NCBI GenBank assembly: GCA_965658815.1 | Contig: CBFHTC010000001.1 | Span: forward strand, 62,001 to 126,000 | DNA from: CBFHTC01 sp965658815 | GTDB lineage: Bacteria; Pseudomonadota; Alphaproteobacteria; Rickettsiales; Rickettsiaceae | Direction of reading: 5' to 3' | Length of the DNA stretch: 64,000 nucleotides | Part shown: positions 35,375 to 44,564 of the stretch, in pieces | Layout: each line of letters begins with the position of its first letter | Numbering within the stretch: the stretch's first letter is position 1 | The notes under the pieces: generated by a model | The model's database searches: none | What the model saw: only the letters and a program-made list of their open reading frames with translations | Told to the model about the DNA's origin: nothing | Program-made: the position numbers and the translations under genes

Positions 35375-36289
35375 TTAGTATTTTAATATCTTATTGATTT
35401 TATGTAATACAGAATAGTTTATATGCTTATTATATTGAATATTTATATATGAATTATGTTTTTTCGCTAATGCTTCAGCTTTATGCAAGTATAAGTAAAA
35501 GTTTTTTTCAAATTTTTTTTTTAAATAGATTGCTTTATCTCCTTTAACGTTTACATTTATCTTGCCTATTATATATAATATACCTTTAGTTTCCTTTAAG
35601 TCAGAAATTACTTTTACATTAGGAGAATAATGCTTGTATCTCATGCCTGGTACAATTGTCTCTTGATTTTCACTTACAAGAAATGTTTTTTGATTTAGAG
35701 CTTTCTCAATATCTTTCTGTTGAATCGGGCCTTCTCTTAAAATTTGATTTTCTTGAGAATCAAAAATTGTTGACTCAATCGATCTATTTTTATTTGTGTA
35801 TATAGGAAATAAATCAATTTTTTTATTTAATGAAAATGGCAATACGTGATTATGTCGTGAGGGAGATATATATCCTGAAATGTTTGCACTTGGTGCGGCT
35901 AGGGGAGAGTGATTAAATAGCTGCAAGTTAAAAGATGGCATTCTGACTGCTACTTTATTGTTATTTGTAAGTATAATCTTTGTTAAAGGATGCTCTCGCT
36001 TTAATTGTAAAAGTAAAGTCAATGGTCCTGGCCAAAATCTATTAATGAGTATTACATCATTTTTTGATAATACCGCAAATTCATTTAACTGCTTTATTGA
36101 GCCTACATGAATGATTAAAGGATTATCTTTTGGGCGATTTTTTATTTTAAAAATTTGAGAACAGGCTTTTTCAGAATAAGCGCTACCTCCTAATCCATAA
36201 ATTGTATCCGTGGAAAATATAATATTTTCTTCGTTGGCTATCTTTATCAAATATTGTTGAGATATCCTATTTTTTTTTGCTTTGGTCAT
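35375..36289 (-). CDS. sua5: Threonylcarbamoyl-AMP synthase, Sua5 type
   Basis: This 304-residue enzyme makes threonylcarbamoyl-AMP for the t6A37 modification of tRNAs. The YrdC core shows STDTIYGLGGSA, KIKNRPKDNPLIIHV and APSANISGYISPS. The linker EGPIQQKDIEKA then PGMRYKHYSP leads into the C-terminal Sua5 domain, so it is the long form and not TsaC. Its ATG lies inside the last codons of secG, a 23-base overlap, just outside the 96-bp repeat array. Confidence 0.93.
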   Translation of the reverse strand: MTKAKKNRISQQYLIKIANEENIIFSTDTIYGLGGSAYSEKACSQIFKIKNRPKDNPLIIHVGSIKQLNEFAVLSKNDVILINRFWPGPLTLLLQLKREHPLTKIILTNNNKVAVRMPSFNLQLFNHSPLAAPSANISGYISPSRHNHVLPFSLNKKIDLFPIYTNKNRSIESTIFDSQENQILREGPIQQKDIEKALNQKTFLVSENQETIVPGMRYKHYSPNVKVISDLKETKGILYIIGKINVNVKGDKAIYLKKKFEKNFYLYLHKAEALAKKHNSYINIQYNKHINYSVLHKINKILKY

Positions 36290-37100
36290 CGCTGCTGTTG
36301 TCTAATGGCGCTAGAGTGGAAGGAGGTGTATTGAGAGGTTCTGTAGAAATAGGCTCTTCTTTTGCTTCAGGAATAGTTATTACATCGCTGCTGTTATCTA
36401 ATGGCGCTAGAGTGGAAGGAGGTGTATTGAGAGGTTCTGTAGAAATAGGCTCTTCTTTTGCTTCAGGAATAGTTATTACATCGCTGCTGTTGTCTAATGG
36501 CGCTAGAGTGGAAGGAGGTGTATTGAGAGGTTCTGTAGAAATAGGCTCTTCTTTTGCTTCAGGAATAGTTATTACATCGCTGCTGTTGTCTAATGGCGCT
36601 AGAGTGGGAGGAGGTGTATTGAGAGGTTCTGTAGAAATAGGCTCTTCTTTTGCTTCAGGAATAGTTATTACATCGCTGCTGTTGTCTAATGGCGCTAGAG
36701 TGGGAGGAGGTGTATTGGGAGGTTCTGTAGAAATAGGCTCTTCTTTTGCTTCAGGAATAGTTATTACATTTTCTTCTGTTTTTGTTTCTTCCTTTGCTGC
36801 CTCTGCAGAATCATCTGCCTTTAATGTTGTATTATATTTTATATTTAATAAGTTTTGATTTGATTTATAATGATTTGATAGATTATTAATCGCAAGGCTA
36901 TTGATGACAAATAGACTGATACATAAAATGATAAATTTGGAAATATTTGTTTCAAATAAATCATAATTGATCACTTCTTTTGATTTATTTATTGAAGCAT
37001 TAGATAATATATCTGATTTTGTATATTGCAGCAAAATACCAATTGTGATTAATATACAAAGAACTATTTGAAATACTTTGAGATAGTATATGATACTCAT
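36267..37100 (-). CDS. secG: SecG with a long repetitive C-terminal extension
   Basis: Residues 1-80 match alphaproteobacterial SecG: a first membrane helix (YLKVFQIVLCILITIGILLQ), the TKSDILSNASI loop, and a second helix ISKFIILCISLFVINSLAI. SecG is a small subunit of the Sec translocon, normally 75-120 residues. Here it is 277. The extra part is five copies of a 32-residue Pro/Glu-rich unit (core TIPEAKEEPISTEP then TPPxTLAPLDNSS), ending DDQSKKK. The extension should be disordered. With a two-helix topology whose N-terminus is periplasmic, the tail would be periplasmic too. Confidence 0.82.
   Translation of the reverse strand: MSIIYYLKVFQIVLCILITIGILLQYTKSDILSNASINKSKEVINYDLFETNISKFIILCISLFVINSLAINNLSNHYKSNQNLLNIKYNTTLKADDSAEAAKEETKTEENVITIPEAKEEPISTEPPNTPPPTLAPLDNSSDVITIPEAKEEPISTEPLNTPPPTLAPLDNSSDVITIPEAKEEPISTEPLNTPPSTLAPLDNSSDVITIPEAKEEPISTEPLNTPPSTLAPLDNSSDVITIPEAKEEPISTEPLNTPPSTLAPLDNSSDDQSKKK
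36288..36767. repeat. 96-bp tandem repeat, five units
   Basis: Units start at 36288, 36384, 36480, 36576 and 36672, each exactly 96 bp and differing by only a few bases. The array codes the five 32-residue SecG repeats on the minus strand. Near-identity indicates recent expansion. Confidence 0.95.
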
Positions 37101-37149
37101 AGCGTTGCTTTTTAAACATTATAATTAAAATGATACACAAAGTCAATAG

Positions 37150-37494
37150 CTAATCTTGCTGAATAATAATTGGTTGGTCTGAGCATATTTTTTCAAGCTC
37201 ATTGCTGATAAATAATATATTACATATTTGAGTTACTTTTTTATGATTAAACTTAAAAAAAACTTCACCTTTTAATTGTTGTTTAATTACTTCGCTAGTT
37301 ATCTCTGCTAATTTAAAAATGGACTTATCTGGTAATGATTGTATATTACGTTTTTTTTGCCAATGATTTGATACGCTATTTGCAATTTCAAAAATCATTT
37401 GATAAGTTAAGCAATCTTTTAAATTTCTATATAAAATTTCTTCAAATATTACCAATACATCTTTTTGTTTTGCATTTATCATTACTTTTGGCAA
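37150..37494 (-). CDS. Hypothetical protein, 114 residues
   Basis: The protein starts MPKVMINAKQKDVLVIFEEI and appears soluble and mostly helical, with no signal peptide or membrane segment. It lies between secG and an RluC-like gene on the same strand. I do not recognise its family. Confidence 0.55.
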   Translation of the reverse strand: MPKVMINAKQKDVLVIFEEILYRNLKDCLTYQMIFEIANSVSNHWQKKRNIQSLPDKSIFKLAEITSEVIKQQLKGEVFFKFNHKKVTQICNILFISNELEKICSDQPIIIQQD

Positions 37495-37606
37495 TTGTTA
37501 TTGATTAGATTTTAACATAAAAAGAAATATGTAAAGGAAAAAGTTTTGAAAATTGTATATATAAAAAAAATATGTTGTTTTTTCATTTCGTAAGGATTAT
37601 ATTACA

Positions 37607-38380
37607 TTATTTTATATTAATTGTAAGATTATGTGATAAGTAAAAAACATTTTGTAAAATTAAAATTTCATAGCATCTTAACTTTAGTTTACGAATTCTT
37701 TGATATGGAGATGAGGCTGGAGTATATAACTTATCTCCTAATATATGCCCTCCTAAAGCGTTGATATGTAATCGAATTTGGTGCTTTTTTCCTGTGATTG
37801 GTTGAACATGTATATGATAGATATTATCTGTTTTACTAATAACTTTGTATTTACTGGTGCCATGAGAGTTATTGATTACTCCTTTTTCTATCTTTAAAGG
37901 TTGAAAGAAAAAAGCCTCAAGTTCATAATATTTATAAATTTTACGATCTTTAAAAGCCTCAGTAAGTCTTTGTGCTGCATATAAAGTTTTTGCCAATAGC
38001 ATAACTCCATCTGTATCCTTATCAAGCCTATGAACTAATTTATATTTAGGAAAAATCTTATCAATTGATATCTTGATATTCATTCCTCCTTGACTCGCTA
38101 TGCCTTTTGGTTTATTTATTGCGATTAAGTTCTCATCTTCATATATAATTGGAATTTTATATATTTCATTTAAATTTTGTTTTTCTTCTATATCGATATT
38201 AGCATATATTTTAATTATGTCTTGATCGGCTACTTTCGAAGATGTATTTGCTTTTTTGTCATTTATATAGGTCACTCTTTTTTTTATCAACTTAAAAGGT
38301 GAAGTTAGATTTAATGATGCGAGGTATTTATGTAGGTATATCTTTGTGTTACCTAAGTTTTTAACTGTAATTGTTTTCAT
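37607..38380 (-). CDS. RluA-family pseudouridine synthase (RluC-like)
   Basis: This 257-residue enzyme isomerises uridines in large-subunit rRNA. A weak S4-like domain occupies residues 1-75. The catalytic motif is LVHRLDKDTDGVMLLAKT (active Asp in HRLDKDT), then KIYKYYELE and QPITGKKHQIRLHINALGGH. It ends at the last base of the ychF stop region, overlapping by one base, so they are likely co-transcribed. RluC is the best guess within the family. Confidence 0.88.
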   Translation of the reverse strand: MKTITVKNLGNTKIYLHKYLASLNLTSPFKLIKKRVTYINDKKANTSSKVADQDIIKIYANIDIEEKQNLNEIYKIPIIYEDENLIAINKPKGIASQGGMNIKISIDKIFPKYKLVHRLDKDTDGVMLLAKTLYAAQRLTEAFKDRKIYKYYELEAFFFQPLKIEKGVINNSHGTSKYKVISKTDNIYHIHVQPITGKKHQIRLHINALGGHILGDKLYTPASSPYQRIRKLKLRCYEILILQNVFYLSHNLTINIK

Positions 38381-39492
38381 TATTTTGCGTTATGTTTAAA
38401 AATTATTATATCACCGTCTTGCACAATATAGTCTTTTCCTACTATTTTAAGTTTTCCCACTTCTTTTGCTTTAGCAAAACTTTTATATATCATAAAATCC
38501 GTATAGTTTAATACTTCAGCACAGATAAAATGCTTTGCTATATCTGTATGAATCTTCGCGGCGGCTGTTACTGCTGTGCTATCTTTCTGTATAGTCCAAG
38601 CTCTTGTCTCCTCAGGTCCGGCTGTAAAAAATGTTTGACAGTTAAGCATATTATAAACTTTTCGAATCACATCATTCATGGTAGGTTCTTTTAAATTTAA
38701 CATTTGTAAAAATTCTTTTTGTTCTTCTGAACCCATCTGACATATTTCAGATTCAATATGAGCTGATACAATTGAGATTTCTGTATTGTTTTCTTTTGCT
38801 AACTTTTTAATTGTCTCAGTATATTGATTTCCGTGAATAATATCTTTTTCTTCTACATTGCAAACATACATATTTGGTTTTGATGTTAATAGATTTAATA
38901 TTTTATAAGAGATGTAATCAATTGAATTTCTTTTTAAAGTAAAAACATTTTCAAGTTTTAATATTTTACTATTTTCAAGCTGTTCTATTTGCTTATTAAT
39001 AGCGTTTAGTATATTTATATTTTCATCGCTCTTCTTTATTCGTGTCAGTTTTTCATATTGCGTTTTTTGTTTATATAAATATTCTAAATCCGCTAATTGA
39101 AATTCAAGCAATAATATATCTAAATCTTTTTTTGGATCAATTCTGTTATAAAAATGATTTATATCCTCGTTATTAAAACATCGAAGTACATGAATAATGC
39201 CATTTACTTCTTTGATATTAGACAAAAATTTATTACCAAGGCCCTCTCCTTTTGACGCTCCCTCAATAAGTCCGGCAATATCAACAAATTTGATAGTTGC
39301 ATAAATGATATTTTTAGAATTAGCTATATTGGAGATATCTTTTAATCTTTTATCTATAACTTTTACTTCTGCTATATTTGGATTAATTGTACAAAATGCA
39401 TAATTAGCTGATTCTGCTGCGTATTTCTTGATTAAAGCATTAAATAATGTTGATTTCCCTACATTGGGCAATCCTACTATTCCGCATTCCAT
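38380..39492 (-). CDS. ychF: YchF/OLA1-type nucleotide-binding protein
   Basis: The 370-residue P-loop protein has G1 GLPNVGKST (6-14), G3 VDIAGLIEGASKGEGLGNKF, the helical insert, and a C-terminal TGS-like domain (AEVLNYTDF to VGKDYIVQDGDIIIFKHNAK). YchF hydrolyses ATP in preference to GTP and binds ribosomes. It is upstream of, and abuts, the RluC-like gene. Confidence 0.97.
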   Translation of the reverse strand: MECGIVGLPNVGKSTLFNALIKKYAAESANYAFCTINPNIAEVKVIDKRLKDISNIANSKNIIYATIKFVDIAGLIEGASKGEGLGNKFLSNIKEVNGIIHVLRCFNNEDINHFYNRIDPKKDLDILLLEFQLADLEYLYKQKTQYEKLTRIKKSDENINILNAINKQIEQLENSKILKLENVFTLKRNSIDYISYKILNLLTSKPNMYVCNVEEKDIIHGNQYTETIKKLAKENNTEISIVSAHIESEICQMGSEEQKEFLQMLNLKEPTMNDVIRKVYNMLNCQTFFTAGPEETRAWTIQKDSTAVTAAAKIHTDIAKHFICAEVLNYTDFMIYKSFAKAKEVGKLKIVGKDYIVQDGDIIIFKHNAK

Positions 39493-39598
39493 AATAATTA
39501 ATTATATTTTATTTTTTTATTATACTATATTTTTTTTTCTTCGTCTATCTTGTTTTTATATCTTTTTGTATTATATTATTATAAATATAAAATAGAAT

Positions 39599-40132
39599 AT
39601 GACTGATAACGCATCAAATCAAATGGCTGATAACGCATCAAATCAAGAAAAGGATGATAACTCTGATAACTTGAAAAAAAAAATTCACCTTTTAGAAGAG
39701 AGTGTTTCTGTTTTAAAAAAAGATAAAGAAGCTTTAGATAAAGATTTAAAATTGGTAATATCTGATTATCATAATTTACAAAAAAGAAATGATGATGAAA
39801 TGAAGAAAATTAAAAATTATTCTATTTCAAAATTTGCAAATGATATGCTCTCAGTCGCTGATGATATTGACCGATTGATTGATAATTTAGATGAAGCTTA
39901 TCATAAAGTAGTGAAGATGATTCAAACAAACATTACTAAGGTCTTTGCAGCCTATGATATTACTATTATTCCATCAAAGCCTGGAGATGATTTTGATTAT
40001 AATATTCATCAAGTATTAGCCCGTGAATCCAATAGTAAATTTAAATCAAATCAAATTATTAAAGTTATTTCTAAGGGGTATAAAATAAAAGATAGAATAT
40101 TAAGGCATTCTCTTGTAATTGCATCAGAGTAG
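39599..40132 (+). CDS. grpE: GrpE, nucleotide exchange factor for DnaK
   Basis: This 177-residue protein has the long N-terminal coiled coil (residues about 25-75, ending YHNLQKRNDDEM) and the C-terminal beta domain with VIPSKPGDDFDYNIHQ-like and VISKGYKIKDRILRHSLV motifs. An N-terminal DNASNQ repeat occurs twice. DnaK and DnaJ are not in the window. An upstream TTGTTT/TATATT pair near 39548 may be the promoter; no heat-shock element is obvious. Confidence 0.95.
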   Translation: MTDNASNQMADNASNQEKDDNSDNLKKKIHLLEESVSVLKKDKEALDKDLKLVISDYHNLQKRNDDEMKKIKNYSISKFANDMLSVADDIDRLIDNLDEAYHKVVKMIQTNITKVFAAYDITIIPSKPGDDFDYNIHQVLARESNSKFKSNQIIKVISKGYKIKDRILRHSLVIASE

Positions 40133-40176
40133 TTTGTTTTTTAAAATTTTTTATGATATTATACTAATAATATTTT

Positions 40177-41379
40177 ATGCCAAATATGTCTTTACGTTTT
40201 TTCTTCTTACAAAATATATATATTTTTTTAAGTATTTTATTTATTTATAAAGAACCACTAATTCTGTTATTGTATATTGGCTTATATCTAATCAATCATT
40301 ATCTGTATAATATCAAAAAAATTCAAGATTATATACTATTGATTATCTTACCTTTTTGTTATTATTATTTTCAGTTAAATCAATTGGCTTTATTGCTATT
40401 CTTACAAAACCACTTTTTTATTAGTATTCGATATTTTAATTATGGTATATATTTTGTTAATCTAATATTATTGATTATATCAGTATTATCATTAGTATTA
40501 TCTATGAAACCTACTGATTCTACTTTGAATATTTTTATTAACGGAGAACACAATTTATTTTTGTTTTCCTATATATTCATATATATTATTATTTTCTTTC
40601 TATCTGGTTATATGATATATTCTATTTTAAATTCTATTTTTGTTAAAAAATCATTAGATCATGATATAAAAAAAGATATTGCATTGGAACATAAGGCTTA
40701 TATTCAAGAGGCCACACTTTTGGTTTCTATTGTAAGTCCTACAAAATTTGATCTATTAAGCTCAATTTATAATATGAGTTTTGTCGAAATGAGTGATTTG
40801 ATTTATTTAAATATGAGGAAAATTGAAGAAAACGATTTTACTATTAAAGTTGAAAACATTACCAATAGTATTCAAGAGTTTGCAACTCAATATGAATCAA
40901 GTTTGTACCTTAATAATAAAGATATTATGTTTAATAAAAAGTTATTTAATTATACTTTATCAACATTTGCTAATCTTCCTACTTATCGATCAAGCGTGAT
41001 TTCTAGTAATGAAAAAATGTGTATTGTAAAAATGGAGTATGACTTTGATGTTTATGATTTAAAAGCAAATTTCTTAGACGATATTATAAAAATTAAAAAT
41101 ATTTTATCTTATATGAATTGCAATATTGTGTTTGTGAAAAATTTTATTATTTTAGAGTTGCGGTTGATTAATAAAGAATATATATTATCTCAACTATTTT
41201 TGCCTTTCTTGATGAGATTATATAATGATTTAAATTTATCATATTTTAAAGAAAAAATTTCTTTATTAAATAGGCTTAAAAAAACTAATATTCCAGACCA
41301 TATGATTTGTGAACTCTTATCTTGTGATAATGAATATATAAGAAAGTATACTACAGAGAAAAGTGAAAAATCATTTTAA
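40177..41379 (+). CDS. Membrane protein with an FtsK-alpha-like domain but no motor
   Basis: The 400-residue protein has four or five N-terminal membrane helices (about residues 8-160). Near the end, VKMEYDFDVYDLKANFLDD followed by IIKIKNILSYMNCNIVFVKN and FIILELRLINKEYI resembles the FtsK alpha domain, including its DDI and knviglElpN features. No Walker motifs follow; the protein stops soon after. It overlaps xerC by 17 bases in the same direction. FtsK normally activates XerCD at dif, so the context fits, but the resemblance is weak and could be chance. Confidence 0.4.
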   Translation: MPNMSLRFFFLQNIYIFLSILFIYKEPLILLLYIGLYLINHYLYNIKKIQDYILLIILPFCYYYFQLNQLALLLFLQNHFFISIRYFNYGIYFVNLILLIISVLSLVLSMKPTDSTLNIFINGEHNLFLFSYIFIYIIIFFLSGYMIYSILNSIFVKKSLDHDIKKDIALEHKAYIQEATLLVSIVSPTKFDLLSSIYNMSFVEMSDLIYLNMRKIEENDFTIKVENITNSIQEFATQYESSLYLNNKDIMFNKKLFNYTLSTFANLPTYRSSVISSNEKMCIVKMEYDFDVYDLKANFLDDIIKIKNILSYMNCNIVFVKNFIILELRLINKEYILSQLFLPFLMRLYNDLNLSYFKEKISLLNRLKKTNIPDHMICELLSCDNEYIRKYTTEKSEKSF

Positions 41380-42181
41380 TTTGTGGATAGAATCCTTATT
41401 ACGCTCTAAATCAAAAAATACAATTATAAGTTATAAAAAAGATTTAAATGATTTTATCGATAATTATCAGTTAAGCGATATAAATCTTTTTATTTCTCGA
41501 AAAAAACAAACTATATCTAATCGTAGTATGGCTAGACTCATTGTCGCTATGAAGTCTTTTTTGTTTTTCTTATATGAATCAAAATTTACTCAAGAGGATT
41601 TATCTCTATCAATTGATTCAATTAAATATCACAATAATTTAATTAAGGTTCTGCCCTCAAGTGAGGTATTGTCATTTTTAAATAATATTATTACAGATAA
41701 TACCGCTCAAGAGAATATTAAGTTAGTTTTATTTTTTATCTATTCAACTGGAATGCGTATATCTGAAGTTTTAAATATTCAAAAAAAAGATATATATAAT
41801 TCCTATGCGCGAGTGTTATCAAAAGGTGAAAATCAAAGAATGGTTTTTATACCTAATTCTATGCTACAAAAACTTGAGCCGATATTAAGTAAAAAGAAAA
41901 ATGATGAGTTTTTATTTCTGAATAATCATGGTAACAAAATGACTGATGCATATGTACGCAAGGTTTTAGTGATGTGGCGTCGTAATCAAAATTTTTCTGA
42001 ATATATTACTCCTCATTTTTTACGTCATACTTTTGCTACTCATCTATTAGAACAAGGAGCGGATATTAGATTAATTCAAGATGCGTTGGGACATAAGAAT
42101 TTATCTTCAACTCAAATATATACTCATCCCAATTTAAATATTATTTTAAAAGAGCTTCGTTTAAAATCTAAAGATTACTAA
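41363..42181 (+). CDS. xerC: Tyrosine recombinase XerC/XerD
   Basis: The 272-residue recombinase resolves chromosome dimers. The catalytic residues are all present: R132 (TGMRISE), K154 (SKGENQR), H218 and R221 (HFLRHTFATH), H244 (LGHKNLSST) and nucleophile Y253 (IYTH). The N-terminal SAM-like domain is about 95 residues. It is slightly shorter than usual (about 300). Whether it is XerC or XerD cannot be decided here. Its start lies inside the preceding gene. Confidence 0.92.
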   Translation: MKNHFNLWIESLLRSKSKNTIISYKKDLNDFIDNYQLSDINLFISRKKQTISNRSMARLIVAMKSFLFFLYESKFTQEDLSLSIDSIKYHNNLIKVLPSSEVLSFLNNIITDNTAQENIKLVLFFIYSTGMRISEVLNIQKKDIYNSYARVLSKGENQRMVFIPNSMLQKLEPILSKKKNDEFLFLNNHGNKMTDAYVRKVLVMWRRNQNFSEYITPHFLRHTFATHLLEQGADIRLIQDALGHKNLSSTQIYTHPNLNIILKELRLKSKDY

Positions 42182-42185
42182 ATAA

Positions 42186-42767
42186 TTACTCTGAGATATT
42201 TTGAATAATTTTTCTACTAGATATAGAAGAAAAAATTGTCGCGCTATCAAGATTATGAATTTCTTGACCAAAAGGTATACCATGAGCTATACGACTTATC
42301 TTGACTTTTAAGTTAATATATTCCACTAAGATTTGAGATAATATCTCACCATTGAGGTTTGTATTAGTGGCAATAATAATTTCTTCTATTTGTCTGTCTA
42401 TGATGCGTTTTTGAATTTTTTGCATTTCTAACTCTGTGTTATCATGAAAAAAATCATGAGATAAAACATAATATAAACCTTGATATACTCTTGAGCTTTC
42501 AATTGAGTTTAGGTCTGATATATGCTCAACGATTAATAGTGTTTTGTTATCTCGTGAACTATTATTGCATATGAAGCAAAGCGATTCATTTGTAGCATTA
42601 TTGCACATAAGGCACAATTTAATATTTTTGATGGCATTTTGCAGCAGGTTTATTGTCTCGCTTAATTTATTTTGTTGCAAAAGGGAAAATAAGCTTTTTC
42701 TAGCAAAAGAAGAATGGATACCAAGTTTTTTTAAAGAATGGACTGCGTCATTGATTTCTTTCATCAT
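42186..42767 (-). CDS. recR: Recombination mediator RecR
   Basis: The 193-residue protein supports RecFOR loading of RecA. It has the helix-hairpin-helix N-terminus, a zinc finger with C52, C55, C64 and C67, and a Toprim domain (LLIVEHISDLNSIE, ATNTNLNGE). The C-terminal ISRIAHGIPFGQEI is the family signature. It lies nine bases downstream of rplM on the same strand. Confidence 0.95.
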   Translation of the reverse strand: MMKEINDAVHSLKKLGIHSSFARKSLFSLLQQNKLSETINLLQNAIKNIKLCLMCNNATNESLCFICNNSSRDNKTLLIVEHISDLNSIESSRVYQGLYYVLSHDFFHDNTELEMQKIQKRIIDRQIEEIIIATNTNLNGEILSQILVEYINLKVKISRIAHGIPFGQEIHNLDSATIFSSISSRKIIQNISE

Positions 42768-42776
42768 TTATTAAGC

Positions 42777-43265
42777 TTATATGGAATGAGATTTGTGAAT
42801 TTTGTTGAAAGAAACTATTTCTGCAGCATGGTTTTTATGTTTATGTTCTTCATTTTTATATATATATAAATTTCTTAAAAACTCTTTTCTAAGCTTATTA
42901 TCTGGAAGCATTCTTCTTACAGCTTCTCTTAAAATCAAAGTAGAGTTTTTTTGTTTAAGTTTTTCTGCGGTAATTCCTTTGATTCCTCCTACATATCCTG
43001 TGTGATGATAGTACACTTTGTCCGACATTTTTTTGCCAGAGAATTCAATTTGATCTGTGTTTATTATGATCACTTTATTTTTAGGACATATATGTGGTGT
43101 GTATACTGCCGTGTTTTTACCTCTTAGTTCATTTGCTATAAATACCGCAAGTCTTCCAACTATCATATTTTTGGCATCAATTTGAATCCATTTCGGTATG
43201 CAGGATTCTTGTTTTTTATATTCTGTTTTCACAATTATACTATCAATTATAGATAATTTTCTCAT
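42777..43265 (-). CDS. rplM: Ribosomal protein uL13
   Basis: The 162-residue protein shows WIQIDAKNMIVGRLAVFIA, YYHHTGYVGGIK and RREAVRRMLPDNKL-like uL13 motifs. In most bacteria rpsI follows directly; here recR follows, so the usual rplM-rpsI pair is broken. Confidence 0.95.
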   Translation of the reverse strand: MRKLSIIDSIIVKTEYKKQESCIPKWIQIDAKNMIVGRLAVFIANELRGKNTAVYTPHICPKNKVIIINTDQIEFSGKKMSDKVYYHHTGYVGGIKGITAEKLKQKNSTLILREAVRRMLPDNKLRKEFLRNLYIYKNEEHKHKNHAAEIVSFNKIHKSHSI

Positions 43266-43313
43266 AGAACTTCGAAAAAGTCAATATATAATTCCTAAAA
43301 ATTAGTAAAAATT

Positions 43314-43916
43314 TTATTTATCATATTTCAATACTGCTTTTTGAATTTCATTGAAAAAGGTTTTATTATTCAAGGTATAAAAATGATAGACGCTATCATT
43401 AATGATGAAGCAGGGGAGGCCTTTAGTCTCAAGTGACATCATTGTATCATAGGTTTCTTTCAAGAATCTTTGTCGATCTTTTTCAATCAATTTTATATCA
43501 TATTCTACAATTAATTTTTCCTTAGCTGCAGTATTGCTGCTAAAAAAGATATGAATAATATTTAGTTGCTTTTGTTTATCTTGTTCTTTATCTAAGATGT
43601 ATTTTAAAAAGTGATCTTCTTTTGTTACTATTAAGAGTTTTAAATAAATATTCACTTGATCGGACAGGGCTTCTATTATTTTACTTAAATGTTTTTCGTG
43701 AATGATTTTACATACTGGGCAAGAAGATGAAAAAAATATAATTATTCTTTTTGTATTTTTCTCATTTTCGCTTAATGTAACTGTTGTTGAAATGGGTATA
43801 TTCTTATTTAACTCTGTAATGCGTAAACTCTTTGATTCAGTATTACATAATATAATAAAATAGAAGAGTATTAATAATAAAAATGATATTAAGTAAAATT
43901 TTAATCTAGAATTCAT
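43314..43916 (-). CDS. Membrane-anchored DsbA/thioredoxin-fold protein
   Basis: The 200-residue protein has an N-terminal membrane helix (residues about 6-24), so the domain should face the periplasm. The active site is C66-P-V-C69 in FFSSSCPVCK, a DsbA/DsbC-like CPxC. A cis-proline loop is visible at TKGLPCFII. It probably makes or rearranges disulfides in exported proteins. It is similar in layout to the Rickettsia DsbA-like proteins. It stands between rplP and rplM. Confidence 0.8.
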   Translation of the reverse strand: MNSRLKFYLISFLLLILFYFIILCNTESKSLRITELNKNIPISTTVTLSENEKNTKRIIIFFSSSCPVCKIIHEKHLSKIIEALSDQVNIYLKLLIVTKEDHFLKYILDKEQDKQKQLNIIHIFFSSNTAAKEKLIVEYDIKLIEKDRQRFLKETYDTMMSLETKGLPCFIINDSVYHFYTLNNKTFFNEIQKAVLKYDK

Positions 43917-44061
43917 GTCTATATCATACTATATTTGAATTTAAAAAGGCATTAAAAATGATAAAGAAATGGCGTTGATTTATATTCTGTTGTTTATTGA
44001 GTACTATTAATATAGTCTATTTTGGCTTAACTATTTAGTAGTATAGAAAATTCATAGAGTA

Positions 44062-44508
44062 TTATTCTGCTTGACTATTGAGCACAATTGAGTGATCTAT
44101 CAATTCTACTATTTTTGTACTACAAGGAAGTTTTGCTGCTGCTAATCTAAGAGCTTCTTTTGCTATATCTGGCTTTACTCCATCTATTTCAAATAACACT
44201 CTTCCTGGAGAAATTCTCGCGATATATTCGTCTATTGCTCCTTTTCCAGATCCCATACGAACACCGATAGGTTTTGTGGTGATCGAAATCTGAGGAAAGA
44301 CTCGAGTCCAAAATTTTCCTTTTCTGTCCATCTTTCTAACTGCAGCTTTACGAGATGCCTCAATCTGTCTTGATGTAATTTTAAAAGCGTCCATGGATTT
44401 TAATCCTATATATCCATAAGAGATTTTTTCTCCCGCTTTAACTGTATTTGCAATTTTCCCTTTTCTATGTTTACGAAATTGTTTTGATTGATCATTTGGT
44501 TTTAACAT
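44062..44508 (-). CDS. rplP: Ribosomal protein uL16, isolated from the S10 operon
   Basis: The 148-residue protein shows the uL16 signatures (KFRKHRKGKIANTV-like start, ARKAAVRKMDRKGKFWTRVF-like centre, GVRMGSGKGAIDEYIARI). The gene normally lies between rpsC and rpmC in the S10 operon; here its neighbours are a DsbA-like gene and a LytM-like gene. Sequence motifs are intact, so it is likely the working copy. Confidence 0.96.
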   Translation of the reverse strand: MLKPNDQSKQFRKHRKGKIANTVKAGEKISYGYIGLKSMDAFKITSRQIEASRKAAVRKMDRKGKFWTRVFPQISITTKPIGVRMGSGKGAIDEYIARISPGRVLFEIDGVKPDIAKEALRLAAAKLPCSTKIVELIDHSIVLNSQAE

Positions 44509-44564
44509 TGTTCCAATAATATTATACTTTTCATTATATCTAATTTTTTTTTTTATTTCAATTG

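Noticed and set aside
36277..36858. 193-codon plus-strand frame across the SecG repeats
   Set aside because: It is an antisense frame kept open by the 96-bp periodicity (a multiple of three).
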